64,000 bases of DNA from Bradyrhizobium sp. cir1. GTDB taxonomy: Bacteria; Pseudomonadota; Alphaproteobacteria; Rhizobiales; Xanthobacteraceae. The position numbers and the translations under genes were made by a program. The DNA lies in assembly GCF_014198245.1 (NCBI RefSeq), contig NZ_JACIHE010000028.1:16640-80639 (forward strand), in the 5' to 3' direction. Within the stretch, counting starts at the first letter, position 1; the number at the start of each line of letters is the position of its first letter. Shown piece after piece: positions 41,513-50,345 of the stretch. The notes beneath the pieces are model-generated. The model saw only the letters and a list, made by a program, of their open reading frames with translations. It did not search any database and had not been told where the DNA came from.

Positions 41513-43228
41513 ATGACCTTTGGAACGAAGGGCTTCTTGGCCGGCATCTCCATGATTGCGATGCTGGCCGCCGTTACACCGGACGTTCGCGCCAACGACT
41601 CCCTGCTCAAGGCGCAATCCGACCAGAACCAGTGGGCCGTTGCCGGCCACGACTACGGCAACACGCGCTTCAGCCCGCTCAAGCAGATCAACACCGAGAA
41701 TGCCGGCAAGCTGACGCTTGCTTATTCCTTCTCGCTGGCGTCGCTGCGTTCGAACGAATCCTCACCGATCGTCGTCGGCAACACGCTCTACGTCTCGAGC
41801 TCGTGGGGTCCGAAATACGTCTATGCGCTCGATGCGGCCACCGGCGCGCGCAAATGGACCTGGGAGCCCGACATTCCCGAGGACGTGCTGCAATACGCCT
41901 GCTGCGACGTGAACAGCCGCGGTGTCTCCTATGCCGACGGCAAGATCTTCGTCGGCCGCCTCGACGGCAAGCTGACGGCGCTCGATGCCGCGACCGGCAA
42001 GGCGCTGTGGACGGCGAAGGTGGTCGACTACAAGCAGGGCTCGGTCATCACCTCGCCGCCGCTCGTCGTGCGCGACAAGGTCATCACCGGTTTCGGCGGC
42101 GGCGAATACGGCGTGCGCGGCTCGCTCCAGGCCTTCGACATCAACACCGGCAAGCAGGTGTGGCAGACCTTCACCGTTCCTTCGCCGGACGAGCCCGGTG
42201 GCGACTCCTGGAAGGGCGATTCCGCCCAGCATGGCGGCGGCGCGGCATGGCTGGTCGGCTCCTACGATCCCAAGAGCGACACGGTCTATTGGGGCACTAG
42301 CAATCCCGGCCCGTGGAACACTGCGGTGCGTTCGACCGGCGACGGCAATTTCGGCAAGCTGACCAACCTCTACACCGCCTCGACGCTCGCGCTCGATCCC
42401 AACACCGGCAAGATCAAGTGGCATATCCAGACCACGCCGGCCGACGCCTGGGACTATGACGGCGTCAACGAAGCCGTGCTCGCGGATCTGAAGATCGGCG
42501 GCAGCACCGTTCCGACGCTGATGAAGGCGGATCGGAACGGCTACTTCTTCGTCGCCAACCGTGAGACCGGCAAGGTGCTTTCGGCGGAGAAATACGTGTT
42601 CTCCAACTGGGCCAAGAAGTGGGACGTCGCCACCATGCGCGCGGTCGAGGATCCCGACAAGCGTCCCGGGCCGAACCATCCGGCCAAGGACATCTGCCCG
42701 AACCTGATCGGAGGCAAGAACTGGCAGCCGATGTCGTTCAACCCGCAGACCGGCCTCGTCTACATCCCGTCCAACAATGTCTGCATGGACTGGTCGGTCA
42801 GTGATGTCGCCTACAAGCGCGGCGTGTTCTATCTTGGCGCCGAATTCCCGACCAAGGAAGGCCCCGGCGGCTTCCTCGGCGAGCTCGTGGCCTGGGATCC
42901 GGTCGCGCAGAAGAAGGTCTGGTCGATCAAGGAAGACCTGCCGTTCAACGGCGGCACGCTGACCACCGGCGGTGGCCTGGTGTTTGCAGGCAACATCCAT
43001 GGCGACTTCCGCGCCATCGATGCGAAGTCCGGCAAGGTGCTGTGGAGCAAGAATCTCGGCTCCGGCATCGGCGCAGGTCCGGTGACCTATCAGGTCGATG
43101 GCAAGCAATATGTCGCCATCGTCGTCGGCCGCACGGCTGCGCTGCCTGCGTTCCTGGGCGAGGTAGGAAAGAAGATGACGGCCGCAGCTCCCGAGGGCGG
43201 TTCGCTCTTCGTGTTCTCCGTCCAGTGA
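41513..43228 (+). CDS. xoxF: PQQ-dependent alcohol dehydrogenase, lanthanide (XoxF-like) type
   Basis: The protein has 571 residues. An N-terminal signal peptide (hydrophobic to about 27, DVRAND) sends it to the periplasm. It has the eight-bladed propeller of quinoprotein dehydrogenases, with W-motif repeats such as GKLTALDAATGKALWTAKV. The adjacent disulfide is Cys130-Cys131. The catalytic Asp is in WDYDGVNE: Asp314 plus Asp316 give the DYD motif used for lanthanide binding, where calcium enzymes have Ala at the second position. It is a little shorter than the usual ~600-residue XoxF and has no cytochrome domain. Methanol or another primary alcohol is the likely substrate. A terminator follows immediately. 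Confidence 0.9.
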   Translation: MTFGTKGFLAGISMIAMLAAVTPDVRANDSLLKAQSDQNQWAVAGHDYGNTRFSPLKQINTENAGKLTLAYSFSLASLRSNESSPIVVGNTLYVSSSWGPKYVYALDAATGARKWTWEPDIPEDVLQYACCDVNSRGVSYADGKIFVGRLDGKLTALDAATGKALWTAKVVDYKQGSVITSPPLVVRDKVITGFGGGEYGVRGSLQAFDINTGKQVWQTFTVPSPDEPGGDSWKGDSAQHGGGAAWLVGSYDPKSDTVYWGTSNPGPWNTAVRSTGDGNFGKLTNLYTASTLALDPNTGKIKWHIQTTPADAWDYDGVNEAVLADLKIGGSTVPTLMKADRNGYFFVANRETGKVLSAEKYVFSNWAKKWDVATMRAVEDPDKRPGPNHPAKDICPNLIGGKNWQPMSFNPQTGLVYIPSNNVCMDWSVSDVAYKRGVFYLGAEFPTKEGPGGFLGELVAWDPVAQKKVWSIKEDLPFNGGTLTTGGGLVFAGNIHGDFRAIDAKSGKVLWSKNLGSGIGAGPVTYQVDGKQYVAIVVGRTAALPAFLGEVGKKMTAAAPEGGSLFVFSVQ

Positions 43229-43234
43229 CCACTC

Positions 43235-43276
43235 GCGCGCGTATCCTCGAGGTGACGGATACGCGCGCGCTTTTTT
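43235..43276 (+). terminator. Strong Rho-independent terminator after the PQQ dehydrogenase
   Basis: GCGCGCGTATCC, a 10-base loop and GGATACGCGCGC form a perfect 12-bp stem, followed by GCTTTTTT. It starts 7 bases after the dehydrogenase stop and about 90 bases ahead of the next gene, so the dehydrogenase may be made in excess over the downstream partner gene. Confidence 0.9.
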
Positions 43277-43365
43277 CCAGACATTAGCTGCGGCATCGGC
43301 CGATGCCTGGTGCCGCCGCGCCTGGCTCAACAAGCTCCGGCCCAACAACGCTACGGGAGACGAGG

Positions 43366-44535
43366 ATGCGTGCCAATCATTCTGACATCGGCGTGAGCCG
43401 CCATCGCGCCATCGCCGGCCTGCTCGCATGTGCCGCCGCGTTCATCGTTCCGGCCGCGCCGCTGCACGCCGACGAGCCGTTCCGTCTCTGCGCCGATCCG
43501 ACCAACCTTCCATTCTCGAGCGATAGTGGATCGCAACCGGGCTTCTATGTCGAGATCGGGCAGGCCCTGGCGCAGGCGCTCGGCCGGCCGATCGCCTATG
43601 ACTGGTACAAATCCTATTTCGGCAAGCGCACCGTGCGCGTCACGCTGCTCGGCAAGCAATGCGACGCCATGATCGGGCTGCCGCGGTCTGAGGATTTCAT
43701 GGGACCGGCGGTGATCTTCTCCAGCACCGTCGCGAAGGAGGGCTATGCTCTCGTGGCCGCCAAGGGAGAGGCACTCGGCGGCATCGAGGCCCTCAGGGGC
43801 AAGCGGGTGGCCGTGCAGTTCGCCAGCACGCCGCAAAACCTGCTCGCGAGCCGCGACGACATCCAGAAGGTGACGGTGCTGTCGCCCGAGGAAGGCATGC
43901 AGGCGCTCGACCAGGGCAGGGCCGACGTCGCCTTCATCTGGGGGCCGGTCGCCGGCTGGCTGAACAAGACCAGCTACAATGACCGCTATCAGATCGAGCT
44001 CACCGAGGGCGAAGGCCTGTCATGGGACGCCGCCATTGGCTTTGCGAAGACCTCGACCGAGCTGCGTGATCGCGTCGATGCCGTGTTGCCGCAGCTTCGG
44101 AACACGATCGGCGAGCTCGCGGTGAAATACGGTTTGCCGACCGGCGAGCCGGTTCGCTTCGGCGCGGTGCCGGCGGGAACGACGACGGGGACGGGAACCG
44201 GAGCCGGCGTGGTGCAGATCGCCAATGTGGTGGCGACCGAGACCAAGGGCGACGCGGCCGCGCCGGGCGCTGAGGCCGCCGGCGCGGGCAAGGAGATCTT
44301 CAACGGAACCTGTGCGCACTGCCACGGTCCCGACGCGATCCAGAGCGAGCGGAAGATCGATTTGCGGCTGCTGCGTCACCGCTACGGCGACGAGATGCGC
44401 GAGAAATACTGGACGACCGTACATGAGGGACGGCCGGCCAAAGGGATGCCGGCCTGGAAGGAGGTCTTCACCGACGACCAGTTCGACAGCATCTTTTCCT
44501 TCCTGCTGACGGTCCAGTCCGAATCGAACGACTGA
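43366..44535 (+). CDS. XoxJ-like binding protein fused to a c-type cytochrome
   Basis: The protein has 389 residues from the ATG at 43366, with GGGAG upstream. A signal peptide ends near LHADEPFRLC. Residues about 36-265 match the periplasmic solute-binding-like proteins encoded beside quinoprotein dehydrogenases (XoxJ/MxaJ type): FRLCADPTNLPFSS, GFYVEIGQALAQALGRPI and WGPVAGWLNKTSYN. A Gly/Thr/Ala-rich linker (about 268-310) joins a cytochrome c domain with heme motif CAHCHG at 316-321 and axial Met361 in KGMPAWKE. XoxJ and cytochrome XoxG are usually separate, so one polypeptide may combine enzyme activation or docking with electron acceptance. Confidence 0.85.
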   Translation: MRANHSDIGVSRHRAIAGLLACAAAFIVPAAPLHADEPFRLCADPTNLPFSSDSGSQPGFYVEIGQALAQALGRPIAYDWYKSYFGKRTVRVTLLGKQCDAMIGLPRSEDFMGPAVIFSSTVAKEGYALVAAKGEALGGIEALRGKRVAVQFASTPQNLLASRDDIQKVTVLSPEEGMQALDQGRADVAFIWGPVAGWLNKTSYNDRYQIELTEGEGLSWDAAIGFAKTSTELRDRVDAVLPQLRNTIGELAVKYGLPTGEPVRFGAVPAGTTTGTGTGAGVVQIANVVATETKGDAAAPGAEAAGAGKEIFNGTCAHCHGPDAIQSERKIDLRLLRHRYGDEMREKYWTTVHEGRPAKGMPAWKEVFTDDQFDSIFSFLLTVQSESND

Positions 44536-44688
44536 ACGGTCTTGACCGAACCCGATCGGGAGGATGTGCTGCCGCCCATCCGGCACCATCCCGGCGCCGG
44601 ACGGGCCCCGCATGGTTCTGCCTCTTCCGCTACGGCGGCGGATGCCTGTACGATGCACTATTCGGCGGTGCAGTCCTGTGAAGGCGCC

Positions 44689-45381
44689 ATGACCAGCTTC
44701 CTGATCATCGACGATCATCCGCTGTTTCGCGAGGCGCTCGGCAATGCGGTGCGGCTGGCCTTGCCGGAGGCGCGGATCTTCGAGGCGATGTCGATCGAGG
44801 ATGCCCTTCATATCCTGACGGCCGAGCAGGGCGAGGGCATCGACCTCGCGCTGCTCGACCTCTTGCTGCCGGATACGACCGGCTTCTCCGGCTTTCTGCG
44901 TTTGCGCGAGGCTTATCCGCGCCTGCCTGTCGCCATCGTGTCGAGCGAGGAGGACCAGCGCGTCGTCCGCGAGGCCCTGGAGCTGGGGGCCGCCGGTTAC
45001 CTGCCGAAGTCGATGTCGAAGCGCGAGCTGGCGCAATCGATCGAGGGTGTGCTGAATGGATCGGTGTCGGTGCCGAAGGATTTCGTGGCGGCGCCGCAGC
45101 GGCGGCGGGCCGAGGCCAGCAAGGCGCTCGAGGTCAAGCTGCGCGAGCTCACGCCGCAGCAGCTTCGCGTGCTCGATCTGCTGCGGCGCGGCTATCCGAA
45201 CCGGCAGATCGCCCAGGAGCTTCAGCTCGCCGAATCCACCGTGAAGGCCCACATCACCGAGATTCTGCGCAAGCTCGGCCTGTTCAGCCGCAACAAGGCG
45301 ATCATCGAGATCGGCAAGATGGACTTGCCCGATCCCAAGGCCCGGCCCTATGCGCGGGCCGACCGTGGACGGCCGCAATGA
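44689..45381 (+). CDS. LuxR/NarL-type response regulator 1
   Basis: The product has 230 residues from the ATG at 44689 with AAGG upstream. The receiver (about 1-120) has the acidic pocket IIDDHPLFREAL and the phospho-acceptor Asp in ALLDLLLPDTTG, with Lys in LPKSMSKREL. The C-terminal NarL-type helix-turn-helix has LTPQQLRVLDLLRRGYPNRQ, then IAQELQLAESTVKAHITEIL. It is a close paralogue of the next gene. Its placement beside the PQQ dehydrogenase suggests it regulates alcohol oxidation; its kinase is not adjacent. Confidence 0.9.
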   Translation: MTSFLIIDDHPLFREALGNAVRLALPEARIFEAMSIEDALHILTAEQGEGIDLALLDLLLPDTTGFSGFLRLREAYPRLPVAIVSSEEDQRVVREALELGAAGYLPKSMSKRELAQSIEGVLNGSVSVPKDFVAAPQRRRAEASKALEVKLRELTPQQLRVLDLLRRGYPNRQIAQELQLAESTVKAHITEILRKLGLFSRNKAIIEIGKMDLPDPKARPYARADRGRPQ

Positions 45382-45490
45382 CGCGCGGTGACGTGCTTGA
45401 CGTCGTACTTGACCTGGATCAAGCCGGTCTGACCCGGCTGGGACATTCTCGTGTCGATTTCGAAGGCAATAATCAGGGAATGGCTCATCC

Positions 45491-46195
45491 GTGACGCGAT
45501 TTCTGATTGTCGAAGACCATCCGCTGTTTCGCGAGGCTCTCGAGGGCGCGCTCCAGATGGTGGCGCCGGCGGCCGAGATACTCCAGGCGACGTCGATCGA
45601 CGGCGCGCTCGAGCAGGTGGCTGCGACCACCGGGCTCGACCTCATCCTGCTCGATCTGTCGATGCCGGGCACCACAGGTCTTTCGGGCATCATCCGCATC
45701 CGCAAGGCATTTCCCAGGATTCCCGTCGTCATCGTATCCGGGCATCAGGATCCGCAGATCATGTCCGGCGCCTTGTCGCTCGGCGTCTCCGGCTACATCC
45801 TCAAATCATCGTCCAAGCAGGATCTGGCGCAGTCGATCGGCGAGGTGCTGCGCGGCTCGGTCTGTGTTCCCGCCGCCTATCGCGGGCTTGTCCGCCCGCA
45901 GCGCGCCTCCGGCCCCGCGCAGGATCTCATCAGGCGCCTGCACGATCTGACGCCGCAGCAACTGCGCGTGCTCGAAATGCTCAAGCGCGGCCTGCAGAAC
46001 AAGCAGATCGCCTATGAGCTGAAAATCTCCGAGACCACCGTGAAGGTCCACGTCTCCGACATCCTGCGCAAGCTCAACGTGCTGAGCCGCACCAAGGCCA
46101 TCGTCGAAATGTCCCGGCTCGATTTCGCGACGCTCGCGGCCGAGGGGGCCGGTCCGAAGCGGGAGCGTTCGCAGGCCGATCCGCCCTCGGGCTAG
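45491..46195 (+). CDS. LuxR/NarL-type response regulator 2
   Basis: The protein has 234 residues with a GTG start. The receiver has IVEDHPLFREALEGAL, the phospho-acceptor in LILLDLSMPGTTG and Lys in ILKSSSKQDL. The output domain has LTPQQLRVLEMLKRGLQNKQ, then IAYELKISETTVKVHVSDIL. It shares many positions with the preceding regulator (HPLFREAL, PQQLRVL, AQSI-EVL-GSV) and probably arose by duplication. It may act on overlapping targets. Confidence 0.9.
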   Translation: MTRFLIVEDHPLFREALEGALQMVAPAAEILQATSIDGALEQVAATTGLDLILLDLSMPGTTGLSGIIRIRKAFPRIPVVIVSGHQDPQIMSGALSLGVSGYILKSSSKQDLAQSIGEVLRGSVCVPAAYRGLVRPQRASGPAQDLIRRLHDLTPQQLRVLEMLKRGLQNKQIAYELKISETTVKVHVSDILRKLNVLSRTKAIVEMSRLDFATLAAEGAGPKRERSQADPPSG

Positions 46196-46206
46196 CCAGG
46201 CGTCAG

Positions 46207-47082
46207 TCATCGGAACGAGGCGCGAACCTCATCGACGGTTCCCTCCGGATTTTGGAGGTGAGGGTAGTGTCCAATGCCGCGGAGAAGCGCGAATTCCGCG
46301 CGGACCCTTTCAGCGAGTTCTGCTCCCATCTCCTTCTTGATGTAGAGATCTTTCTCACCCCAAACCACCTTCAGCGGAGTTTTGAGCCGAGCGAGTTGCG
46401 ATTCGAAGTGGTCTTGGTCTCGCGTGAAGTGCGAGTAGTAGTGGGAGAAAGCGTCTACGGTCGTCATGGCGCCATGGCTCCATCCGTGGGACATGTCGTC
46501 CCTGAATTCCTGTGAAACTTCGAACTGCGCTTCCTTGGGCAAGCCTCTTGTGAAGACGTTTTCCAGGATCTCGTCGCGATTCCTGTTCATGTTAGCGCGG
46601 ACCTGCTCCATGGCAGGCCCCGCCTTCAGATTTTGCAGATTCTCGGACATGAACTGCGGCCTGTTGAACGGGGCGAAGTCGCCAACGATGATGGCCCTTG
46701 CGATATCAGGTTTTTCCACCGCCAGCAGGAGTGCCGGCAGGGCTCCGATGTCCGTTGCGTAGATCGTGAGCCTGGATGCGTCGATGTCTGCTTTTGCGAT
46801 GTACTGGTCCAGAACATGCGCGTAGTCCTTCGGCGCGTAGGAGAACCTGTCGACCGCGGGCCTCGATGAAACACCGTAGCCCGGCCAATCGAAGGCATGG
46901 ACTTCGTAGTCATCGGCGAGGGCCGCGCCGATATCCTTCCAGGCATACAGGGTCTCTGGAAAGCCGTGCAGAAAGAGAACGGTCCCCCTCGGTCTCGCGC
47001 TGCGCAGAACCATCCTTCTGAGCGTGATATCTTCGCTGATCTCGAAGAAACCGATCGGGTTGTCGTTGATCCGGTGTGACAT
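46207..47082 (-). CDS. Alpha/beta hydrolase, epoxide hydrolase/dehalogenase-like
   Basis: The protein has 291 residues from the ATG at 47082, with AAAGGACC upstream. The oxyanion-hole motif is FLHGFPETLYAW, and the nucleophile elbow YATDIGALPALLL has Asp in place of Ser, as in epoxide hydrolases and haloalkane dehalogenases. GIGHYPHLQNPEG carries the catalytic His. It is the last gene of a five-gene operon reading leftward from 50196. Confidence 0.85.
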   Translation of the reverse strand: MSHRINDNPIGFFEISEDITLRRMVLRSARPRGTVLFLHGFPETLYAWKDIGAALADDYEVHAFDWPGYGVSSRPAVDRFSYAPKDYAHVLDQYIAKADIDASRLTIYATDIGALPALLLAVEKPDIARAIIVGDFAPFNRPQFMSENLQNLKAGPAMEQVRANMNRNRDEILENVFTRGLPKEAQFEVSQEFRDDMSHGWSHGAMTTVDAFSHYYSHFTRDQDHFESQLARLKTPLKVVWGEKDLYIKKEMGAELAERVRAEFALLRGIGHYPHLQNPEGTVDEVRASFR

Positions 47083-47177
47083 GCTCAGTGGTCCTTTCAT
47101 CCCGTTACGAGATCGGCGTGCAGATCGAGGTGATCTGGAGGCCAAGAAGGCCCGGCGGAGAAGAGTTCGGGCTGCTG

Positions 47178-47639
47178 CTACGCCTGATGCTCAAGTACGG
47201 CCTGCGGCGTGTTCCGAAAGCTGATGGCCATGCGATTGTAGGCGTTCATCAAGCCAATCGCGATCGTGAGATCCACGAGCTCTCGTTCGTCGAACACGAC
47301 ACGGGCGGCCTGATACGCTTCGTCCGGTACGTTGGTCTCCGCGACGCGTGTCACCGTTTCGGCCCATGCCAGGGCGGCGCGTTCGCGCTCATCGAAGAGG
47401 TTGCCGGCCTCCCTCCACGCCTGTACCAGCGCGAGCTTTTCGATCTTCACTCCCTTCTTGAGCAAGTCGCGCGTGTGCGAGTCGAGACAGTACGCGCAGT
47501 TGTTGATCTGCGAAATTCGTAGATAGACCAGGTCGACCAGCGCAGGGGAAAGGCTGCTCTGCATGACGTAGCCGTAGACGCCGCCCAGCGCTTTCACGCC
47601 TGCCGGTGCGATCTGATTGTAGTCGAGGCGCTTGCTCAT
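47178..47639 (-). CDS. AhpD-like carboxymuconolactone decarboxylase family protein
   Basis: The protein has 153 residues from the ATG at 47639, which has AAGGAGC ahead. The AhpD core has VYLRISQINNCAYCLDSHTR, with the redox pair CAYC and the downstream His. These proteins reduce peroxides or act as thiol-dependent peroxidase partners. Its place in an operon facing an OhrR-like regulator supports a peroxide or electrophile defence role. Confidence 0.9.
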   Translation of the reverse strand: MSKRLDYNQIAPAGVKALGGVYGYVMQSSLSPALVDLVYLRISQINNCAYCLDSHTRDLLKKGVKIEKLALVQAWREAGNLFDERERAALAWAETVTRVAETNVPDEAYQAARVVFDERELVDLTIAIGLMNAYNRMAISFRNTPQAVLEHQA

Positions 47640-47692
47640 TTTAGCTCCTTGATAAACGGAAGTGCTCAGGTCTTTTTCGTCGCTCGCCGCCG

Positions 47693-48106
47693 TCACTTCA
47701 CCAATGCGAGCAGCGGCTTACCTTTTTCGACGATATAGGTGGCGAGTTCGCTGCCGGTGACGCTGCCGACGTTCCTTGCCGCATGAACCGTTCCGGCCGG
47801 AATGAACAGGACGTCGCCGGCCTTCAGCGTGATCGGCGGCTTGTCCTCGATCTGGTACTCGAGCGAACCCTCGAGGACATAGATGATCTCTTCGCCGGGA
47901 TGCGTGTGCTTGCCGAAGGCCACCCCCGGGGCAAGGTCGACGCGTACCTGGACGGCTTCGCGTCCGGGGGCGGAGAGATCGTGCCGCTGCAGATCGGTGC
48001 GTGTCACGCCCGCCTGCTGAGCCTGCGCCGCGCTGGAAGCCAAAACGCTTCCGGCGACAAGCGCCGCGATCGCCAGGATTTTCTTCTTCACTCGATGCTC
48101 GGTCAT
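47693..48106 (-). CDS. Exported cupin domain protein
   Basis: The protein has 137 residues. The N-terminus RVKKKILAIAALVAGSVLAS and ASSAAQAQQ form a signal peptide, so the mature protein is periplasmic. The cupin metal-binding motif is GVAFGKHTHPGEEIIYVLEG (His, His, Glu) with a second motif IPAGTVHAARN (His). It lies between the epoxide hydrolase and AhpD-like genes. Substrate unknown. Confidence 0.87.
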   Translation of the reverse strand: MTEHRVKKKILAIAALVAGSVLASSAAQAQQAGVTRTDLQRHDLSAPGREAVQVRVDLAPGVAFGKHTHPGEEIIYVLEGSLEYQIEDKPPITLKAGDVLFIPAGTVHAARNVGSVTGSELATYIVEKGKPLLALVK

Positions 48107-48130
48107 TTCGTGCTCCCCTGGGCAGAATGT

Positions 48131-49471
48131 TCAGATCGATTTGCGCAGCGACCGGAAGCCTGTGCGGACCTCTTCCGCAAAAAGTTGCGGCTGTTCCCAG
48201 GCTGCAAAGTGTCCGCCTTGGTCGACCTTGTTGTAGTGAATGAGTTTGTGATAGGCGCGCTCGGTCCAGCTGCGCGGAGCCTGGTAGATTTCGCCTGGAA
48301 AGACGCTCACGGCAGCGGGAATCGAGATGTCGACCGCGTTCAGTGCGCTCATTCCCTTGTTTTCCCAATAGAAGCGGGCCGCCGAGATCGCGGTGTTCGT
48401 CAGCCAGTAGAGTGTGATGTCGTCGAGGACGTCGTCGCGCGTGACGTCGCCTGCGGAGTGCCCATTGATGGTGCGCCCGAGCACGGCCGAAGTGATCGCC
48501 GCCGCTGGCTGCGCATCACCGTCACCGTGGTCGAGAATCCAAGCGGCGAGGCCAACCGGCGAATCCGCCAAGCCGTAGAGCGTCTGCGGCCGCGTCGCCA
48601 TCATTGCGGCGTAGGCAAAATGCTTGGCGCGAAAATCCTTCACCTGGTCGAAGGCGCGTTGCTCGTCGGCTGAGAGACCGGATGGTGTCTCACCGCTCTG
48701 CAACGCCTTGGTGATCTCCGGCGGAATCGTGCCGGGAAAGTTGGTGTGGATGCCCAGCAATTCCGGTGGCGCCTGTTCGGCCATCGCATTGGAAATGAGA
48801 GCACCGATGTCCCCGCCTTGCGCGACAAAGCGGGTGTAGCCAAGGCGCTTCATCAGCTCGACCCAGGCGCGCGCGACGCGAGGGGGTCCCCAGCCGCTGA
48901 TGGTCGGTTTGCCCGAAAACCCGTAGCCGGGAACGGACGGGATCACGATATGGAAAGCGTCCGATGCACTCGCGCCGTGCGCCGTGGGATTGGTGAGGGG
49001 ATCGATGATCTTCAACTGCTCGATGATCGAACCGGGCCATCCATGCGTGATGATGAGCGGCAAGGCATTTTCATGTTTCGAACGAACGTGAAGGAAATGA
49101 ATGTCCAGCCCATCGATCTCGGTAATGAACTGGGGCAGGACGTTCAACTTTGCCTCGATCTTCCGCCAGTCGTAGTCCGCAGCCCAGTAGCGCGCGAGGT
49201 CCCGGAGGATCGCAAGCTGTACGCCCTGCGTTTCGTCGGCGACGGTTTCCTGTTCAGGCCACCTCGTCGCGTTGATGCGGCTGCGCAGATCGATCAACGC
49301 CTCTTCCGGAACATTGATCTGGAAAGGCCGGATTTCGCCGCTTGTGGCCGCCGTCGCCGGGTGCGTGGAAAGAACACTTGCGGCCGCCGCCGCGGCAATC
49401 CCCATCGCGGCGGTAAGCATGAGCTGGCGCCGGTCCGGGTTGATGATTTCCGAAACTGATTGCGCACGCAT
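48131..49471 (-). CDS. Exported epoxide hydrolase (EHN family), Tat-type signal
   Basis: The product has 446 residues from the ATG at 49471, which follows GAGGGAGAG; the TTG at 49495 is less likely. The N-terminus has a twin-arginine-like motif (PDRRQLMLTAAMG) and a hydrophobic stretch ending near ATA. The EHN domain starts at EIRPFQINVPEEALIDLRSR. The hydrolase core has ITHGWPGSIIE, SVPGYGFSGKP, the nucleophile Asp in VAQGGDIGALI and the His in DQGGHFAAWEQP. It opens epoxides to diols and is expected in the periplasm after export folded. It is the second gene of the operon. Confidence 0.88.
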   Translation of the reverse strand: MRAQSVSEIINPDRRQLMLTAAMGIAAAAAASVLSTHPATAATSGEIRPFQINVPEEALIDLRSRINATRWPEQETVADETQGVQLAILRDLARYWAADYDWRKIEAKLNVLPQFITEIDGLDIHFLHVRSKHENALPLIITHGWPGSIIEQLKIIDPLTNPTAHGASASDAFHIVIPSVPGYGFSGKPTISGWGPPRVARAWVELMKRLGYTRFVAQGGDIGALISNAMAEQAPPELLGIHTNFPGTIPPEITKALQSGETPSGLSADEQRAFDQVKDFRAKHFAYAAMMATRPQTLYGLADSPVGLAAWILDHGDGDAQPAAAITSAVLGRTINGHSAGDVTRDDVLDDITLYWLTNTAISAARFYWENKGMSALNAVDISIPAAVSVFPGEIYQAPRSWTERAYHKLIHYNKVDQGGHFAAWEQPQLFAEEVRTGFRSLRKSI

Positions 49472-49518
49472 GGGGACTCTCCCTCGCTCGTTCAATTGGG
49501 TGACGTTGCAGCTGCGGC

Positions 49519-50196
49519 TCAGGCCGGTAGCGGCTGGCCGGCCTGCTCCCGGGCGATGTAGTCGGCGTACCAGTCCGGCCAGTTCGCATCGTACTGACCG
49601 CCGTTCCGTTTCTCGTGCTCACCGTGTGCCGCGGCCGCACGTCGGAGCGCGCTCGCGAGCTCGGGCGGGGAGGTGAATGTCGTGCCTGCTGCCTCTATGC
49701 GTCCCGGTAATCGCGTGGTGATCTCCTGGAACAGCCAGCCGTTGCCGTCGGGATCGTTGAACGAAACGTACGAGCGATAGCTGGTGCGCGCGGGATCCAG
49801 ACCAGCAATCCGACGGCGCCCGAACAGATAAGGCTCGTCGGGTCCGGTGTGCACGTCGCCTTCAGCGTGGAAGACCTCGCTGACCTCGACACCGCGACCG
49901 CGCAGATCGTTTCGCGCGGCTTCAATGTCGGAGACGATCAGGTACAGGCCCTGGGCGGAGCCGGGTGCCGCCGCGGTCACGTTCTTCCCGAAGATGACCG
50001 AGGAGGGAGAGCCGGGCGGTGTGAACTGGATGACGCGGTAGTCGTCAGGCCCCGCGAAATCGGCATCGAGCCTCCATCCGAGGTTCGCATAGAACTTCTT
50101 GGCGCGATCGACGTCGGAAACAGGGATAACGACGACCTCGAGCTTCATGTCGATCGTTGGTGGTCGGGTGGTCTTGTTTGCATTCTGGGCAGGCAT
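49519..50196 (-). CDS. VOC (glyoxalase/bleomycin-resistance) family protein
   Basis: The protein has 225 residues. A single VOC module is clear: VVVIPVSDVDRAKKFYANLG, then GLYLIVSDIEAARNDLRGRG and SFNDPDGNGWLFQEI. An extra C-terminal part with PDWYADYIAREQAGQ is shared with other members of a VOC subgroup. AGGAGAAA precedes the ATG. It is the first gene of the operon, with candidate operator 1 just upstream. The reaction is unknown. Confidence 0.85.
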   Translation of the reverse strand: MPAQNANKTTRPPTIDMKLEVVVIPVSDVDRAKKFYANLGWRLDADFAGPDDYRVIQFTPPGSPSSVIFGKNVTAAAPGSAQGLYLIVSDIEAARNDLRGRGVEVSEVFHAEGDVHTGPDEPYLFGRRRIAGLDPARTSYRSYVSFNDPDGNGWLFQEITTRLPGRIEAAGTTFTSPPELASALRRAAAAHGEHEKRNGGQYDANWPDWYADYIAREQAGQPLPA

Positions 50197-50210
50197 GGCT
50201 TTCTCCTAAA

Positions 50211-50239
50211 TTAAATCGTATCCGATATATTCGCGTACG
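50211..50239. promoter_or_regulatory. Candidate MarR/OhrR operator 1
   Basis: The 29-base site beginning TTAAATCGTATCCGATATAT, followed by TCGCGTACG, matches site 2 at 22 of 29 positions in direct orientation. It lies just upstream of the ribosome site of the VOC gene, where a repressor would block transcription. Confidence 0.6.
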
Positions 50240-50280
50240 CCGTATAAAATGCCGCAGGGCCTCAATGTCAACCCTTCCGA

Positions 50281-50309
50281 TTTAATCGGACGCGATATAT
50301 ATGCGTGCG
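50281..50309. promoter_or_regulatory. Candidate MarR/OhrR operator 2
   Basis: The 29-base site beginning TTTAATCGGACGCGATATAT, followed by ATGCGTGCG, matches operator 1. It contains an ACGC/GCGT dyad around an AT-rich centre. It lies 36 bases ahead of the preferred start of the regulator gene. Confidence 0.6.
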
Positions 50310-50345
50310 GAACTTCACATGTCCGTGTCGGAAAAGGGCGCCCCG

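Noticed and set aside
44020..45732. 570-codon open frame opposite the cytochrome fusion and first response regulator
   Set aside because: It covers two well-supported genes on the other strand and has no domain.
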